Below, piece by piece: positions 21,287 through 31,743 of a stretch of DNA of 64,000 nt. The DNA comes from an uncultured Luminiphilus sp. (GTDB taxonomy: Bacteria > Pseudomonadota > Gammaproteobacteria > Pseudomonadales > Halieaceae): NCBI GenBank assembly GCA_938091995.1, contig CALKNZ010000011.1:1-64000 (forward strand), written 5' to 3'. The notes beneath the pieces are model-generated. The model was not told where the DNA came from, made no database searches, and saw nothing but the letters and a program-made list of their open reading frames with translations. Every line of letters begins with the position of its first letter. The stretch's first letter is position 1. A program made the position numbers and the translations under genes.

Positions 21287-21562
21287 GTGAATAAAAATGA
21301 ATTAATAGACGCGATTGCCGAGGAAGCTGACCTGTCCAAAGCATCAGCGGGCCGTGCACTAGACGCCGCCATCAATGCCATTACTGGCGCCCTGTCAAAG
21401 CAGGACACCGTATCACTGGTTGGCTTTGGCACTTTTTCTGTGAAGCATCGGGCTGCCCGTGAGGGTCGTAACCCTCGCAGCGGTGAGACTATTCAGATCA
21501 AAGCTTCTAACGCGCCTGGCTTCAAGGCCGGTAAAGCACTCAAGGATGCGGTTAACAGTTAA
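21287..21562 (+). CDS. hupB: HU family DNA-binding protein
   Basis: [27 protein letters not shown]...[22 protein letters not shown]. Confidence 0.97.
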   Translation: MNKNELIDAIAEEADLSKASAGRALDAAINAITGALSKQDTVSLVGFGTFSVKHRAAREGRNPRSGETIQIKASNAPGFKAGKALKDAVNS

Positions 21563-21626
21563 CCTAATGCTGTGCCGGTTCCCTGCAAGGGGTAACGCAA
21601 GAAGGCAACCGTAAGTTCACAAGATG

Positions 21627-21652
21627 AAAAGGCGCTTTATTGCGCCTTTTTT
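21627..21652 (+). terminator. rho-independent terminator after hupB
   Basis: AAAAGGCGC-tttatt-GCGCCTTTTTT. Confidence 0.85.
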
Positions 21653-21791
21653 CGTATAATTGTGTCAGATTAACCAGCCTCAATTTTGTGTGTGAATTAA
21701 GCTGGCTTACAAGGAGACCGATTTATCACTCGCATCACCCTTGCGAGGTTTCGGGCTGCTTTGCTAATTAAACAATTGGAAACCTCTAACG

Positions 21792-23666
21792 ATGATGCAG
21801 TCGATTCGCGCCGGCACCAAAACTGCCGGTTTCAAGGTCATTATTTTCTTCATAGTTTTTTCTTTTGCAGGCTTCGGTCTTGAACAAGTCATTTTTGGCG
21901 GATCGGGCACGTCGGTTGCGGAGGTCAACGGCACCGAAATCACGCCTCAAGAATTGGAGGTTGCAATCGCGGGGCAGAAACGTCAGCTCATACAAATTTT
22001 TGGCGACAACATCGATCCAGAAATGCTTGATGATGATCGCATTCGACCTCGAGCTCTGGAGGAAATGATTGAACGAACTGTTCTGCTTCAAGCTGCGACA
22101 GATAATGCCATGGTGGCCTCCAGTCGCGCTATTGGTGAGATCGTGGGTTCCATAGAAGCCTTCAAGGTTGATGGCGTGTTTAACGCCGATCAATACAAAG
22201 TGGTGTTGGCCAATGCCGGTTACAGCCCAGAGCGTTTTCGGCGAGAGCAAGTCCAGCAGGTTATTCTCAGCCAGCTACAGCAGAGTGTGTTGGGGTCCGA
22301 CTTTGTTACTAAGGTAGAACTTGTCTCGGCTGCTGAGGCGACAGAGGAAGAGCGCGACGTCAGATACCTAATAGTGACTAACGATATGCTGCGTTCATCA
22401 GCCGCAGTTTCTGAAGATTCAGTCAGGCAGGCGTACGATCGGGACCCCAGTGTGTGGACCACAGAAGCGACGGTAGTGGCCGATTACATTGTGATAGCCA
22501 GGGATGATTTTTTATCGCCAGTTGATCCAGAGGCCCTCGATGAGGAGTTTGAAAACGTAAAGGATGAGTACACCGTTGCCGAGCAAACACTGATTGCTCA
22601 TATTTTATTGATCCAGGGTGATGATGAGTCTGTTGAAGACTACGCCGGACGGATTGACCAGGTGGCCAGCCGCATCGCCGCAGGTGAGGATTTTGCTGAA
22701 CTCGCTGGCGAGGTTTCTGATGATGTAGGCTCAGCAACCCTAGGCGGAGAGTTGGGTTTCACGGATGGCACAGTATTCCCCGAGCCCATGGAAAATGCGG
22801 TGAGCAATCTTAGCGTGGGTGAGGTGTCTGCGCGGGTAGAGACCGACGCGGGCATTCACTTCATCCGTGTTCAGGAGCGCGTGGCCGGTGAGACGCCTGA
22901 TTACCAACAGCTGAAAGACGAGTTGGCTAAATCCATGCAAGAAGCCGAGGCCGACCAGACGCTGCTACTTACCGTCGAGGAATTACGAGAACTGAGTTTT
23001 AGTGCGGCAGATTTGCAGCAGCCCGCTGATGCCTTATCCCTCGTGGTAGCTCAATCTTTGCCAGTATCTTTGAACAGTGGCGAAGGGGTGTTCTCGGAGC
23101 GATCCGTACGGGAGGCCTTGTTCTCTGAGGAGGTCTACGAAGCGGGGAACAACAGTACCGTATTAGAGGTCTCGGGAAATCGCTATGTTGTGGTTAGAGT
23201 CGCCGAACGCCGACCCCCAGAGATTTTGCCTTTTACCCAAGTGGCACAAACTATCCGAGATGATTTAGAAGCCAATGCCCAGAAGGCCGCGAAGTTCGCG
23301 CTCTTGGAATCGCTGCGGTCACGCCGAACCGAGGGAGAGCGGTTGGAGGAAATTGCCAACGCTGAGGGTTACGAGTGGCGCGTTGAGTTGGGTGCACGCA
23401 GAGTCGGCAGTCTGCTGCCACCCGAGGTCGTGTCACTGGCTTTTTCCATGGGACAGGGTGCTGACGCCGCGCTAGATAGCGTTGATCTTGTGAATGGCGA
23501 TTTGGCCGTGGTCGAGTTAGCGCGGGTTGAGCCGGGTCGACTCGATAATCTATCGAGCGCTCAGCGGGATCAACTGGCTACACAGCTTACCCAACTTCAG
23601 GGGCAACTATCGATGCTCGAGTACCGAACAGCACTGCGTGACAATGCAGATATTGTTACACGCTGA
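21792..23666 (+). CDS. ppiD: SurA N-terminal/PpiD-type peptidyl-prolyl isomerase
   Basis: MMQSIRAGTKTAGFKVIIFFIVFSFAGFGLEQVIFGGSG; parvulin domain ILLIQGDDESVEDYAGRIDQVASRIAAGEDFAELAGEVSDD; follows hupB. Confidence 0.93.
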   Translation: MMQSIRAGTKTAGFKVIIFFIVFSFAGFGLEQVIFGGSGTSVAEVNGTEITPQELEVAIAGQKRQLIQIFGDNIDPEMLDDDRIRPRALEEMIERTVLLQAATDNAMVASSRAIGEIVGSIEAFKVDGVFNADQYKVVLANAGYSPERFRREQVQQVILSQLQQSVLGSDFVTKVELVSAAEATEEERDVRYLIVTNDMLRSSAAVSEDSVRQAYDRDPSVWTTEATVVADYIVIARDDFLSPVDPEALDEEFENVKDEYTVAEQTLIAHILLIQGDDESVEDYAGRIDQVASRIAAGEDFAELAGEVSDDVGSATLGGELGFTDGTVFPEPMENAVSNLSVGEVSARVETDAGIHFIRVQERVAGETPDYQQLKDELAKSMQEAEADQTLLLTVEELRELSFSAADLQQPADALSLVVAQSLPVSLNSGEGVFSERSVREALFSEEVYEAGNNSTVLEVSGNRYVVVRVAERRPPEILPFTQVAQTIRDDLEANAQKAAKFALLESLRSRRTEGERLEEIANAEGYEWRVELGARRVGSLLPPEVVSLAFSMGQGADAALDSVDLVNGDLAVVELARVEPGRLDNLSSAQRDQLATQLTQLQGQLSMLEYRTALRDNADIVTR

Positions 23667-23680
23667 AATTAGATTGTATC

Positions 23681-24301
23681 GTGACTCCCAAAAGCATGGC
23701 TAACTCAATACCGCCGGGTCAAAACGATGCTTTGGGTCAGTTAGCGGCCGCGGTGTCAGGCGTTGTGACAGCGAGCGATGTGCGCAGCCCTCTAGCACAA
23801 CCCGATTGGGTTACTGATAGGCGGCCTCCACCTGTAGAGCGGTGGCACCCGGAACACTGTGGTGATATCGGGATGGAAATCCGCGAAGATGGCAGCTGGT
23901 GGCATGATGGTTCACCCATCCGACGCAGTGAGTTAGTGCAGCTTTTTGCCAGTATCTTGCGGCTAGAGGAGGACGGCAACTATTACCTCGTCACCCCTGT
24001 GGAGAAGGTGGTCGTTGAGGTGGCGTTGCACCCTTTACGCGTGATCGATGCCGAGCCTCTGGCAGGGCACTCTCCTGATGTGCTCATTTTGACACTCAAC
24101 ACCGGCGGCCAAGTGCCGCTGGACAAACGACACACATTGACCCCAGAGCCCCGTGCCGCCGACGCGGCTTATATCACCTTGGACAACGGTCTAACCGCTC
24201 TGTTTACTAGAGCGGCATGGTATCGGCTTGTTAACCAAGCGGATGATTCTGGCGGCATTTACAGCGATGGCAGACGCCTTTCGCTGATGCCTTCTGAGTA
24301 G
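23681..24301 (+). CDS. DUF1285 domain protein
   Basis: WHPEHCGDIGMEIREDGSWWHDGSPIRRSELVQLFASILRLEEDGNYYLVTPVEK. Confidence 0.88.
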   Translation: MTPKSMANSIPPGQNDALGQLAAAVSGVVTASDVRSPLAQPDWVTDRRPPPVERWHPEHCGDIGMEIREDGSWWHDGSPIRRSELVQLFASILRLEEDGNYYLVTPVEKVVVEVALHPLRVIDAEPLAGHSPDVLILTLNTGGQVPLDKRHTLTPEPRAADAAYITLDNGLTALFTRAAWYRLVNQADDSGGIYSDGRRLSLMPSE

Positions 24302-24336
24302 GCGAAACCGGCTTAGCGCAGCGCGCCAATTATCCC

Positions 24337-25989
24337 TTACATATTGGGATAATTAGGCCCGCCAAATCCCTCAGGTGTAACCCAAGTAATATTTTGTGAT
24401 GGATCTTTAATGTCGCAGGTTTTGCAATGCACACAGTTTTGCGCGTTGATCTGGAACCGCTGCCCGCTGGGATCCTCTACTATTTCATACACACCAGCAG
24501 GACAATAACGCTGTGCCGGCTCATCGTAACGGGGCAAATTTGTTGCCAGTGGCACATCAGGGTCGAGTAGCGTGAGATGGCAAGGTTGATCTTCTTCGTG
24601 ATTAGTATTGGAGAGAAACACTGAGGACAAGCGATCAAAAGTGACAACATTGTCAGGCTTCGGGTACGCAATTTTCTTAGCCTTATCTGCATCTTCAAGG
24701 CAGGCATAGTCGGGCTTCTTATCCCGAAGTGTGAAGGGCAGTTTTCCGCCAAAAATATTCTGATCGATCCAGACTAAAGCTGCGCCTATCAAGTAGCCAA
24801 ACTTATGCATGAAGCCTGCGAAGTTGCGGGTGGTATACAGCTCTTCTCCCAACCATGAGCCTTTAAGGCGCTCTGTGTAGGCGTTGAGATCCTGAGGCGC
24901 TTCATCCCCTTGGGCCAGTGCATCCATGAGAGTTTCGGCGGCGATCATGCCGCTCTTCATGGCGGTATGATTACCTTTAATTTTTACGCTGTTCAATGTG
25001 CCTGCATCACAGCCAATGAGAAGTCCGCCCGGGAAGTGCATTTTGGGTAAAGAGTTGTGTCCTCCCTTTGCTAGAGCTCTCGCGCCGTAAGCGATACGAC
25101 TGCCACCTTCCAGAACGGTTTGGGTGGTGGGGTGGGTCTTCCAGCGCTGAAACTCTTCAAAAGGACTTAGGTGCGGGTTCGAGTAATTCAAGTCGCATAT
25201 CAGACCTAAGTAAACCTGATTGTTTTCTGCATGGTATAAAAATGCACCTCCAGATGAGTTACTCTCGGAGAGCGGCCATCCAAGGCCATGTACTACCTTA
25301 CCGGGCTCGTGCTTACTCGGGTCTATCTCCCATATTTCCTTGATACCAATGCCGTAATGTTGCGGATCGGCGTCTTTATTGAGTTCAAACTGTTGCATGA
25401 GTTGCTTACCGAGGTGACCCCGGCAGCCTTCAGCAAACAACGTGTAACGTGCATGCAGCTCCATGCTGGGTACATAGGCATCTTTTTGAGTGCCATCCAG
25501 CCCAACACCCATTTCTCCGGTGGCAATGCCCTTAACGGCCCCTGATTCATCATAAAGCACTTCTGCGGCGGCAAAACCCGGATATATCTCAACCCCCAGA
25601 CCCTCGGCCTGTTCGGCCAGCCAGCGGCAGACGTTGCCCATTGATACAATATAATTACCCTCATTATGGGTCGGTTTGGGAATCATAAAGTTGGGCAATT
25701 TAGTGGCACCGCTACCACTTGTATAGAAATAGAACGTGTCTTCTGTCACTGGGGTGGATAGCGGAGCGTCTAAGTCCGCCCAGTTAGGTAATAGTTCGTT
25801 GAGTGCCCTAGGCTCTAACACTGCACCCGAAAGAATGTGTGCGCCCACCTCTGAACCTTTTTCCACCACACAGACGGTTGTCTCGCGTTCTTGCTCCTGA
25901 GCCAGCTGCATTATGCGTATCGCGGCCGACAATCCAGCAGGCCCGGCGCCTACAATAACAACGTCAAACTCCATTGATTCGCGTTCCAT
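24337..25989 (-). CDS. electron transfer flavoprotein-ubiquinone oxidoreductase
   Basis: FAD motif VVIVGAGPAGLSAAIRI; C-terminal 4Fe-4S CVHCKTCDIKDPSQNITWVTPEGFGGPNYPNM. Confidence 0.96.
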   Translation of the reverse strand: MERESMEFDVVIVGAGPAGLSAAIRIMQLAQEQERETTVCVVEKGSEVGAHILSGAVLEPRALNELLPNWADLDAPLSTPVTEDTFYFYTSGSGATKLPNFMIPKPTHNEGNYIVSMGNVCRWLAEQAEGLGVEIYPGFAAAEVLYDESGAVKGIATGEMGVGLDGTQKDAYVPSMELHARYTLFAEGCRGHLGKQLMQQFELNKDADPQHYGIGIKEIWEIDPSKHEPGKVVHGLGWPLSESNSSGGAFLYHAENNQVYLGLICDLNYSNPHLSPFEEFQRWKTHPTTQTVLEGGSRIAYGARALAKGGHNSLPKMHFPGGLLIGCDAGTLNSVKIKGNHTAMKSGMIAAETLMDALAQGDEAPQDLNAYTERLKGSWLGEELYTTRNFAGFMHKFGYLIGAALVWIDQNIFGGKLPFTLRDKKPDYACLEDADKAKKIAYPKPDNVVTFDRLSSVFLSNTNHEEDQPCHLTLLDPDVPLATNLPRYDEPAQRYCPAGVYEIVEDPSGQRFQINAQNCVHCKTCDIKDPSQNITWVTPEGFGGPNYPNM

Positions 25990-26199
25990 GGCGATTTTCC
26001 CCCAAAATTGGTGTTGTGCTACTCAGTAGTGTGGTGTGTTCCCGTACGGTACTGGTATAGTCGCGCCCGTGGCAGATTTCTGCCTTAAACAGCCACCGGC
26101 TCAGTCTTACAACTGAACTTGTGGTCTCCTTTTTGAACTTCGGGTATGTTACACTAAACACCCCGCAAAGCACTATTCTAGCAAAGCTACGGAGTCACA

Positions 26200-26952
26200 A
26201 TGAAAGCACTGGTCGCTGTTAAGCGCGTAGTTGATTATAACGTCAAAGTACGTGCCAAAGCCGATGGCAGTGATGTTGAACTTAACAATGTCAAAATGGC
26301 CATCAACCCCTTTTGTGAAATCGCTGTCGAAGAGGCCGTGCGCCTCAAAGAGGCTGGCACTGTCTCTGAAGTCGTCGTGGTCTCAGTTGGAGAAAAGTCT
26401 AGCCAAGAGCAAATTCGCACAGCACTGGCGCTTGGCGCAGACCGCGGTATCCATGTCGAGGTTGAAGGTCGACCAGAGCCCCTTGAGATTGCCAAGCTTT
26501 TAAAGGGCGTTGTCGATAAAGAGCAGCCACAGCTGGTCATTTTAGGCAAACAGTCCATTGACGGTGATAATAACCAGACAGGGCAGATGCTGGGAGCACT
26601 GGCCAACATGGGACAAGGAACCTTCGCTTCTGAAATTAAAATTGATGGCGATAGCTTGCAGGTCATCAGAGAGGTTGATGGCGGCCTCCAGACCCTCAAG
26701 TTGGCACTGCCCGCAATCGTGACAACCGATTTGCGTCTTAATGAACCTCGTTACGCCTCGCTGCCTAATATCATGAAAGCTAAAAAGAAGCCGTTAGATG
26801 TTACGAATCCTGAAGAGCTTGGTGTTGCAGTGTCATCACACGTGACGCAGTTGGGAGTGGCACCACCGCCTGAACGTGCAGCGGGAATCAAGGTTGAAGA
26901 TGTGGCTCAACTAGTCGATAAACTCAAGAATGAAGCAAAGGTGATCTCATGA
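26200..26952 (+). CDS. etfB: electron transfer flavoprotein beta subunit
   Basis: MKALVAVKRVVDYNVKVR...NPFCEIAVEEAVRLKE; LRLNEPRYASLPNIMKAKKKPL recognition-loop region. Confidence 0.96.
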   Translation: MKALVAVKRVVDYNVKVRAKADGSDVELNNVKMAINPFCEIAVEEAVRLKEAGTVSEVVVVSVGEKSSQEQIRTALALGADRGIHVEVEGRPEPLEIAKLLKGVVDKEQPQLVILGKQSIDGDNNQTGQMLGALANMGQGTFASEIKIDGDSLQVIREVDGGLQTLKLALPAIVTTDLRLNEPRYASLPNIMKAKKKPLDVTNPEELGVAVSSHVTQLGVAPPPERAAGIKVEDVAQLVDKLKNEAKVIS

Positions 26953-27878
26953 ATACACTGGTTATTGCCGAACACGACAACAGCACGCTTAAGCCTGCAA
27001 CCCATAATGCGGTTGCTGCGGCACAGGCCATTGGTGGCGAAATTGATATTTTGGTGGCTGGAGCGGACTGCAGTGCGGCCGCAGCCGCTGCTGCTGCAAT
27101 TCCGGGTGTTGGTAAAGTACTCTGCGCCGATAACGCGGTATATGCGAATCAATTGGCCGAAAATGTGGCTCTACTGATTGCCGACGTTGCCGCAGCCTAT
27201 GACAACGTGGTTGCACCAGCGACAACGGGTGGCAAAAACACCATGCCTCGAGTGGCCGCCTTGCTAGACGTCGCTCAGATTTCCGACATCATCGCCGTTG
27301 ATAGTCCAGACACTTTTAAGCGGCCGATTTATGCGGGCAACGTTATAGCCACGGTACAGTCTTCCGATGCTAAAAAAGTTATTACGGTGCGAACGACCGC
27401 TTTTGATGGCGTGCCGGAGGAGGGTGGCTCTGCTACCGTTGAGGCCGTGGCAGCGGCTCATGACGCCGGGCTCTCAAGCTTTATCAGTGAAGAGGTTGCT
27501 GTGTCGGACAGACCGGAGCTCACCGCTGCATCAGTGGTTATTTCTGGTGGCCGAGGGATGCAAAATGGCGACAATTTCCAGCTGTTGGAAGGTATTGCTG
27601 ACAAGCTCGGCGCTGCGATTGGCGCCTCCCGTGCGGCGGTAGACGCCGGATTTGTGCCTAACGATTATCAGGTCGGACAGACCGGTAAGATTGTGGCACC
27701 GGACCTGTACATAGCCGTCGGTATTTCTGGCGCCATTCAGCATTTGGCGGGAATGAAAGACAGCAAAGTGATTGTTGCCATCAATAAGGATGAGGACGCA
27801 CCTATCTTTCAGGTTGCAGACTATGGCTTGGTTGCTGACTTGTTTCAGGCACTGCCTGAACTAGAGGCCGCGATATAA
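26949..27878 (+). CDS. etfA: electron transfer flavoprotein alpha subunit
   Basis: [64 protein letters not shown] overlap with etfB. Confidence 0.97.
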   Translation: MNTLVIAEHDNSTLKPATHNAVAAAQAIGGEIDILVAGADCSAAAAAAAAIPGVGKVLCADNAVYANQLAENVALLIADVAAAYDNVVAPATTGGKNTMPRVAALLDVAQISDIIAVDSPDTFKRPIYAGNVIATVQSSDAKKVITVRTTAFDGVPEEGGSATVEAVAAAHDAGLSSFISEEVAVSDRPELTAASVVISGGRGMQNGDNFQLLEGIADKLGAAIGASRAAVDAGFVPNDYQVGQTGKIVAPDLYIAVGISGAIQHLAGMKDSKVIVAINKDEDAPIFQVADYGLVADLFQALPELEAAI

Positions 27879-27891
27879 GCGCGTTTATCTA

Positions 27892-27918
27892 ACATCGCCC
27901 TGGTTTGCAGGGCGATGT
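27892..27918. other. perfect 11-bp inverted repeat after etfA
   Basis: ACATCGCCCTG-gtttg-CAGGGCGATGT; no T-tract. Confidence 0.7.
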
Positions 27919-28187
27919 CCTTAAGTCTTCCAAAATCTCCCCGAGATCATGCGTTGCGTTTATTTCCACGTAGATCGAATTTCTCGGGCGCTTTGTCGGT
28001 TAATGGGTGTGTCGGCTGCCAAGCTAGAGGGTTCCCTCAGATCGCATTTTTGTTGCCTACACAGACCGTGACGGTCGGGTATAAATACTCAGACAGGCTA
28101 GAGTCTTGTTGTGCCTGGGATTGATTTTCTCATTGAAAATTACTGCTCTGGCTCAGAGACTTGGCAATGCCTTGCCTGCGATAAAAT

Positions 28188-29714
28188 TTAATCAAGCTGC
28201 AGTTTAATCCCCAGCTTTTTAATAGCAGCGCTTGCCAGTAAAAGCTCTCCGGTGCTGAGCGGATAGTGCTCGTACCACTTTGCCGGGAAGCAAAGATGCA
28301 ATGTCGTCTCGGTTGCGCTCACCCGCAGACCCTCGAGGTTCTCTACCCACTTTAAAACTACGGCGAGGCGCATTATCACCAACAGTTTTGTCACGCTATC
28401 GCTATCGCTACTACGCAGCTTGTTTAGGTCATCCTGTCGGAGTTTGCCTCGCTGGTGGGCAACCAGCGTAGCCAAGAGCTCTTGTTCTCCCTGAGAAAAC
28501 CCTGGTAAATCTGAGTTTTTGAGCAGGTAAGCTGAGTGCCGGTTGTAATGTTTCTGGGAAATCGCCACGCCAATAGCGTGGCATCGGGCGGCCCACATAA
28601 GTAACTCGACCTCACGGCTGTCCAGTTGCCATATTGGAGAGAGCGCAGCGGTGAGATTGCTTACCATTGCCGAGACGTGGTCAGCTGTTGTGGTATCTGC
28701 CTTGTAACGTGCCAAGATGGCGGAAATCGACCGTTCTCGGACATCTTCATGTTGCAGCCTACCCACCAAGTCGTAGACAACGCCTTCTCGAAGCGCGCCT
28801 TTTGACGTTCGCATCCTCTCAATATTAAGCACCTGGAAAATGGCTAATGCTATAGCGACTCCTGCAGCAATGACGAGCCGTCGTTTATCGTTTAGGCCCT
28901 CCCAAGGGATTTCGTCCGCATGTTTATAGATCAGCAGGCTTTTTCGCAACCGTTCAAGGTTATTGATATCGATACCATCTTCGCTCCAACCATTTAATCT
29001 AATGAGCGCTTCGATTGCCTGGAATGTACCTGATGACCCGATGGCCTCGGACCAATACTTAGCCCTGTAATTTGAGCGAATATGTGATACCTCAATCATC
29101 GCTTGCTCATAGGCATTATTAAAGCGTCGTTTGCTGATTCTCCCGTTTGTAAAATAAGCGTTCGCGTAGCTGACGCAGCCTAGCTGCAGGCTTTCAAGAC
29201 GCGAAGGTTCAAAACGTCTGCCCACTATAAATTCTGTACTGCCACCACCAATATCGATGACGAGACGACTTCTTCGGTCATCGGCCAGTGCATGGGCGAC
29301 ACCCAGGTATACAAGGCGCGCTTCTTCACGACCGTAAACTACGTCTACAGGAACCCCAAGAATACGTTCCGCGGGCTTTGTGAAATCCTTACGGTTGCTA
29401 GCACGACGCAAAGCATGTGTGCCAACTACTCGAATTCGCGAGGGTTCGACACTTTGCAGTAACTGTGCAAATTGTTTTAGGCAGCTAAGGCCCCGTTCAA
29501 TCGAACTTTTTGAGAGCTTACGACCTTTAAGGCCTGCCCCGAGCTGAACCTTTTCTGCGAGGGTGTGAACAGGCTTAATCTCGCCATGCTCAATGCGCCC
29601 GATAAGCAAATGGAAGGAGTTACTGCCGAGATCGAGTGCGGCAAGCAGGCTGCCATCGGGGAGTGGGGTAGTCGTGCCGGCATTCATGAGCTTGGCATTG
29701 GTAGCGTTGGTCAT
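28188..29714 (-). CDS. ppx: Ppx/GppA family exopolyphosphatase
   Basis: AALDLGSNSFHLLIGR, VIDIGGGSTEFIVG; HD-like C-terminal domain. Confidence 0.93.
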   Translation of the reverse strand: MTNATNAKLMNAGTTTPLPDGSLLAALDLGSNSFHLLIGRIEHGEIKPVHTLAEKVQLGAGLKGRKLSKSSIERGLSCLKQFAQLLQSVEPSRIRVVGTHALRRASNRKDFTKPAERILGVPVDVVYGREEARLVYLGVAHALADDRRSRLVIDIGGGSTEFIVGRRFEPSRLESLQLGCVSYANAYFTNGRISKRRFNNAYEQAMIEVSHIRSNYRAKYWSEAIGSSGTFQAIEALIRLNGWSEDGIDINNLERLRKSLLIYKHADEIPWEGLNDKRRLVIAAGVAIALAIFQVLNIERMRTSKGALREGVVYDLVGRLQHEDVRERSISAILARYKADTTTADHVSAMVSNLTAALSPIWQLDSREVELLMWAARCHAIGVAISQKHYNRHSAYLLKNSDLPGFSQGEQELLATLVAHQRGKLRQDDLNKLRSSDSDSVTKLLVIMRLAVVLKWVENLEGLRVSATETTLHLCFPAKWYEHYPLSTGELLLASAAIKKLGIKLQLD

Positions 29715-29809
29715 GTTTATCGTCTTAGTGTCGAGTAACCAATGCCTGAGACACGGTTACTAGCATTCTGGGCGGTAGCGTCCACTTAGGTTTCATAGGC
29801 GCAGGCATG

Positions 29810-30880
29810 CTAGGGCTCAAAACTCATGGGAGCCCTACCGGTCATTCGTGTAAGAAGTTCATAACCAATGGTGCTTGCGTGCTGGGCAACCTCATTAACC
29901 GGTAGGTTTTTGCCCCAGAGTTCGACCGGAGTGCCGATTTGACAGTCGGGAAGGGTCGTGACGTCAACGGTGATCATGTCCATTGAAACTCTCCCAACCA
30001 GTGGAAATCGTTGGCCGTGTATCCATACGGGTGTCCCATCTTCTGCTCCTCTAGGATAACCGTCGCCATAACCCACTGGAACGGTAGCAATGAGGCTGTC
30101 CTGAGGTGCTGTCCAGCGTCCGCCGTAACCCACAGTCTGACCCCGAGGAACCTTTCTAAGCGCCATGATTTCCGATTTAAAGGACATAACGGGGCTTAGG
30201 GACGTAGGTTCTAAGCTGCCTGCATATGCTGCTCCATACAGCATGATTCCAGGTCGCAACCAATCTGTGGTCGACGTTAAGTTATTAATAATGGCCGCTG
30301 AGTTGGCTAGGCTTGTCCCTGACATTGCCGTGCTTTCTAGTGATCGCCAAGCCTGTTGTTGTTCTCGAGTTAGCGATGAGGAGGGATTTTCTCCATCGGC
30401 AAAGTGGCTCATGAGGGTTAACGAGTCTGCACCCAATTTGCGCAGACGCTCGGTCACCTGCACCGCCTCCGCGGGAGAAAAGCCGAGTCGATGCATGCCC
30501 GTGTCTATTTTAATCCATAGCGGAGTCGAGGGCATTTGGTCAGCCGCTTCCAGCAAGTCTATTTGATGATGACTATGCAGCGTCATCATCAGATTATGCT
30601 CAACGATGGTGTCGCAATCAGCTCGATCAAACGGACCCTCTAGCAACAATAAGGGCAGGGTGATGCCTTCTTGACGCAGTAGCACGGCCTCCTCGCAGAA
30701 CGCGACGGCAAATCCATCAACGTGTTGTTGTAGAGCCCGACAACAAGGAATAAGTCCGTGCCCATAGGCATTGGCTTTCACAGAGGCAAGAATTTTGCTG
30801 TTTCCCGCACGGCTGCGAGTTACTGCCACGTTGTGAACGAGGGAATCGAGATCAATAGAGATGGCTGTGGGTCTTGGCAC
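29810..30880 (-). CDS. alr: alanine racemase
   Basis: SVKANAYGHGL PLP-lysine motif; VPVGYGDGYPRG and GRVSMDMITVDVT; GTG start at 30880, 8 nt after the upstream gene. Confidence 0.93.
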   Translation of the reverse strand: MPRPTAISIDLDSLVHNVAVTRSRAGNSKILASVKANAYGHGLIPCCRALQQHVDGFAVAFCEEAVLLRQEGITLPLLLLEGPFDRADCDTIVEHNLMMTLHSHHQIDLLEAADQMPSTPLWIKIDTGMHRLGFSPAEAVQVTERLRKLGADSLTLMSHFADGENPSSSLTREQQQAWRSLESTAMSGTSLANSAAIINNLTSTTDWLRPGIMLYGAAYAGSLEPTSLSPVMSFKSEIMALRKVPRGQTVGYGGRWTAPQDSLIATVPVGYGDGYPRGAEDGTPVWIHGQRFPLVGRVSMDMITVDVTTLPDCQIGTPVELWGKNLPVNEVAQHASTIGYELLTRMTGRAPMSFEP

Positions 30881-30888
30881 GTTATATT

Positions 30889-31743
30889 TCAGGCACTGAA
30901 GCGATGACGCGCAAACAGCGATTGTGCCGCTGTCCATACGGGTCCCGGCTTGCCATCGTTTACGCTGTAACCGTCGATAGCAATAACGGGGGCAATTTCT
31001 TTCGTTGAGCTGGTCAGCCAGAGTTCATCGGCTGCCATTACTTCGGCACGGGTGACCGCACGTTCTTCTACATTCCAGCCCTCAGCGCGTAAAATATCCA
31101 CCAGCATGTTTCGTGTTATCCCAGGTAATTTTTCAATATCCAAAGAGGGGGTGACTACGGTTCCATTGTGAACAATAAAAACGTTACACGCAGCCGCCTC
31201 TGTGAGTTCTTCCTGCTCATTAAAGAGGATAATTTCATCTGCGCCAGCATCAACACCTTCCATCATATGCAGTACATTGCCCAGTAACGCAACAGATTTG
31301 ATATCGCAGCGTTTCCAGCGGCGATCGGTAGCGGTGGCCACTTGATAGCAGGTGGCGTGATCGGGGTCGCCGTCACTGGGAGCATTTACGGTGAATGTGT
31401 AGGCAAATATTGTGGGCTCGCAGTCAGTGGGGAAGCGATGATTCCGAACGGCGGCAGCGCCGCGGGTTACCTGTAGATAGACCCCCTGATATTCCCCGTC
31501 ATTCTTTTCGGTTAATTCATCAAAAAGTGTTCGCCAGGCTTCAATAGTCATAGGATTCTCAAGGCTGATCGCTGCTAAGCCTTGCTCAAGGCGTTGCATA
31601 TGTCTCTGAAAGCCGACAGGGCGACCGTTGTACCAGGGAATGACCTCGTAAATGCCATCGCCGAACAAAAAGCCGCGATCCATTGGAGAAATGCGAGCCT
31701 GCTCTAGAGGCAAAAACATACCGTTAAGATAGGCGATTGTCAT
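30889..31743 (-). CDS. D-amino acid aminotransferase-like class IV PLP enzyme
   Basis: ISPMDRGFLFGDGIYEV; DRRWKRCDIKSVALLGNVL lysine region; EAAACNVFIV. Confidence 0.88.
   Translation of the reverse strand: MTIAYLNGMFLPLEQARISPMDRGFLFGDGIYEVIPWYNGRPVGFQRHMQRLEQGLAAISLENPMTIEAWRTLFDELTEKNDGEYQGVYLQVTRGAAAVRNHRFPTDCEPTIFAYTFTVNAPSDGDPDHATCYQVATATDRRWKRCDIKSVALLGNVLHMMEGVDAGADEIILFNEQEELTEAAACNVFIVHNGTVVTPSLDIEKLPGITRNMLVDILRAEGWNVEERAVTRAEVMAADELWLTSSTKEIAPVIAIDGYSVNDGKPGPVWTAAQSLFARHRFSA

Noticed and set aside
27915-28124. 69-aa plus-strand ORF after etfA
   Set aside because: Starts inside the 11-bp hairpin, no RBS, unconvincing composition.
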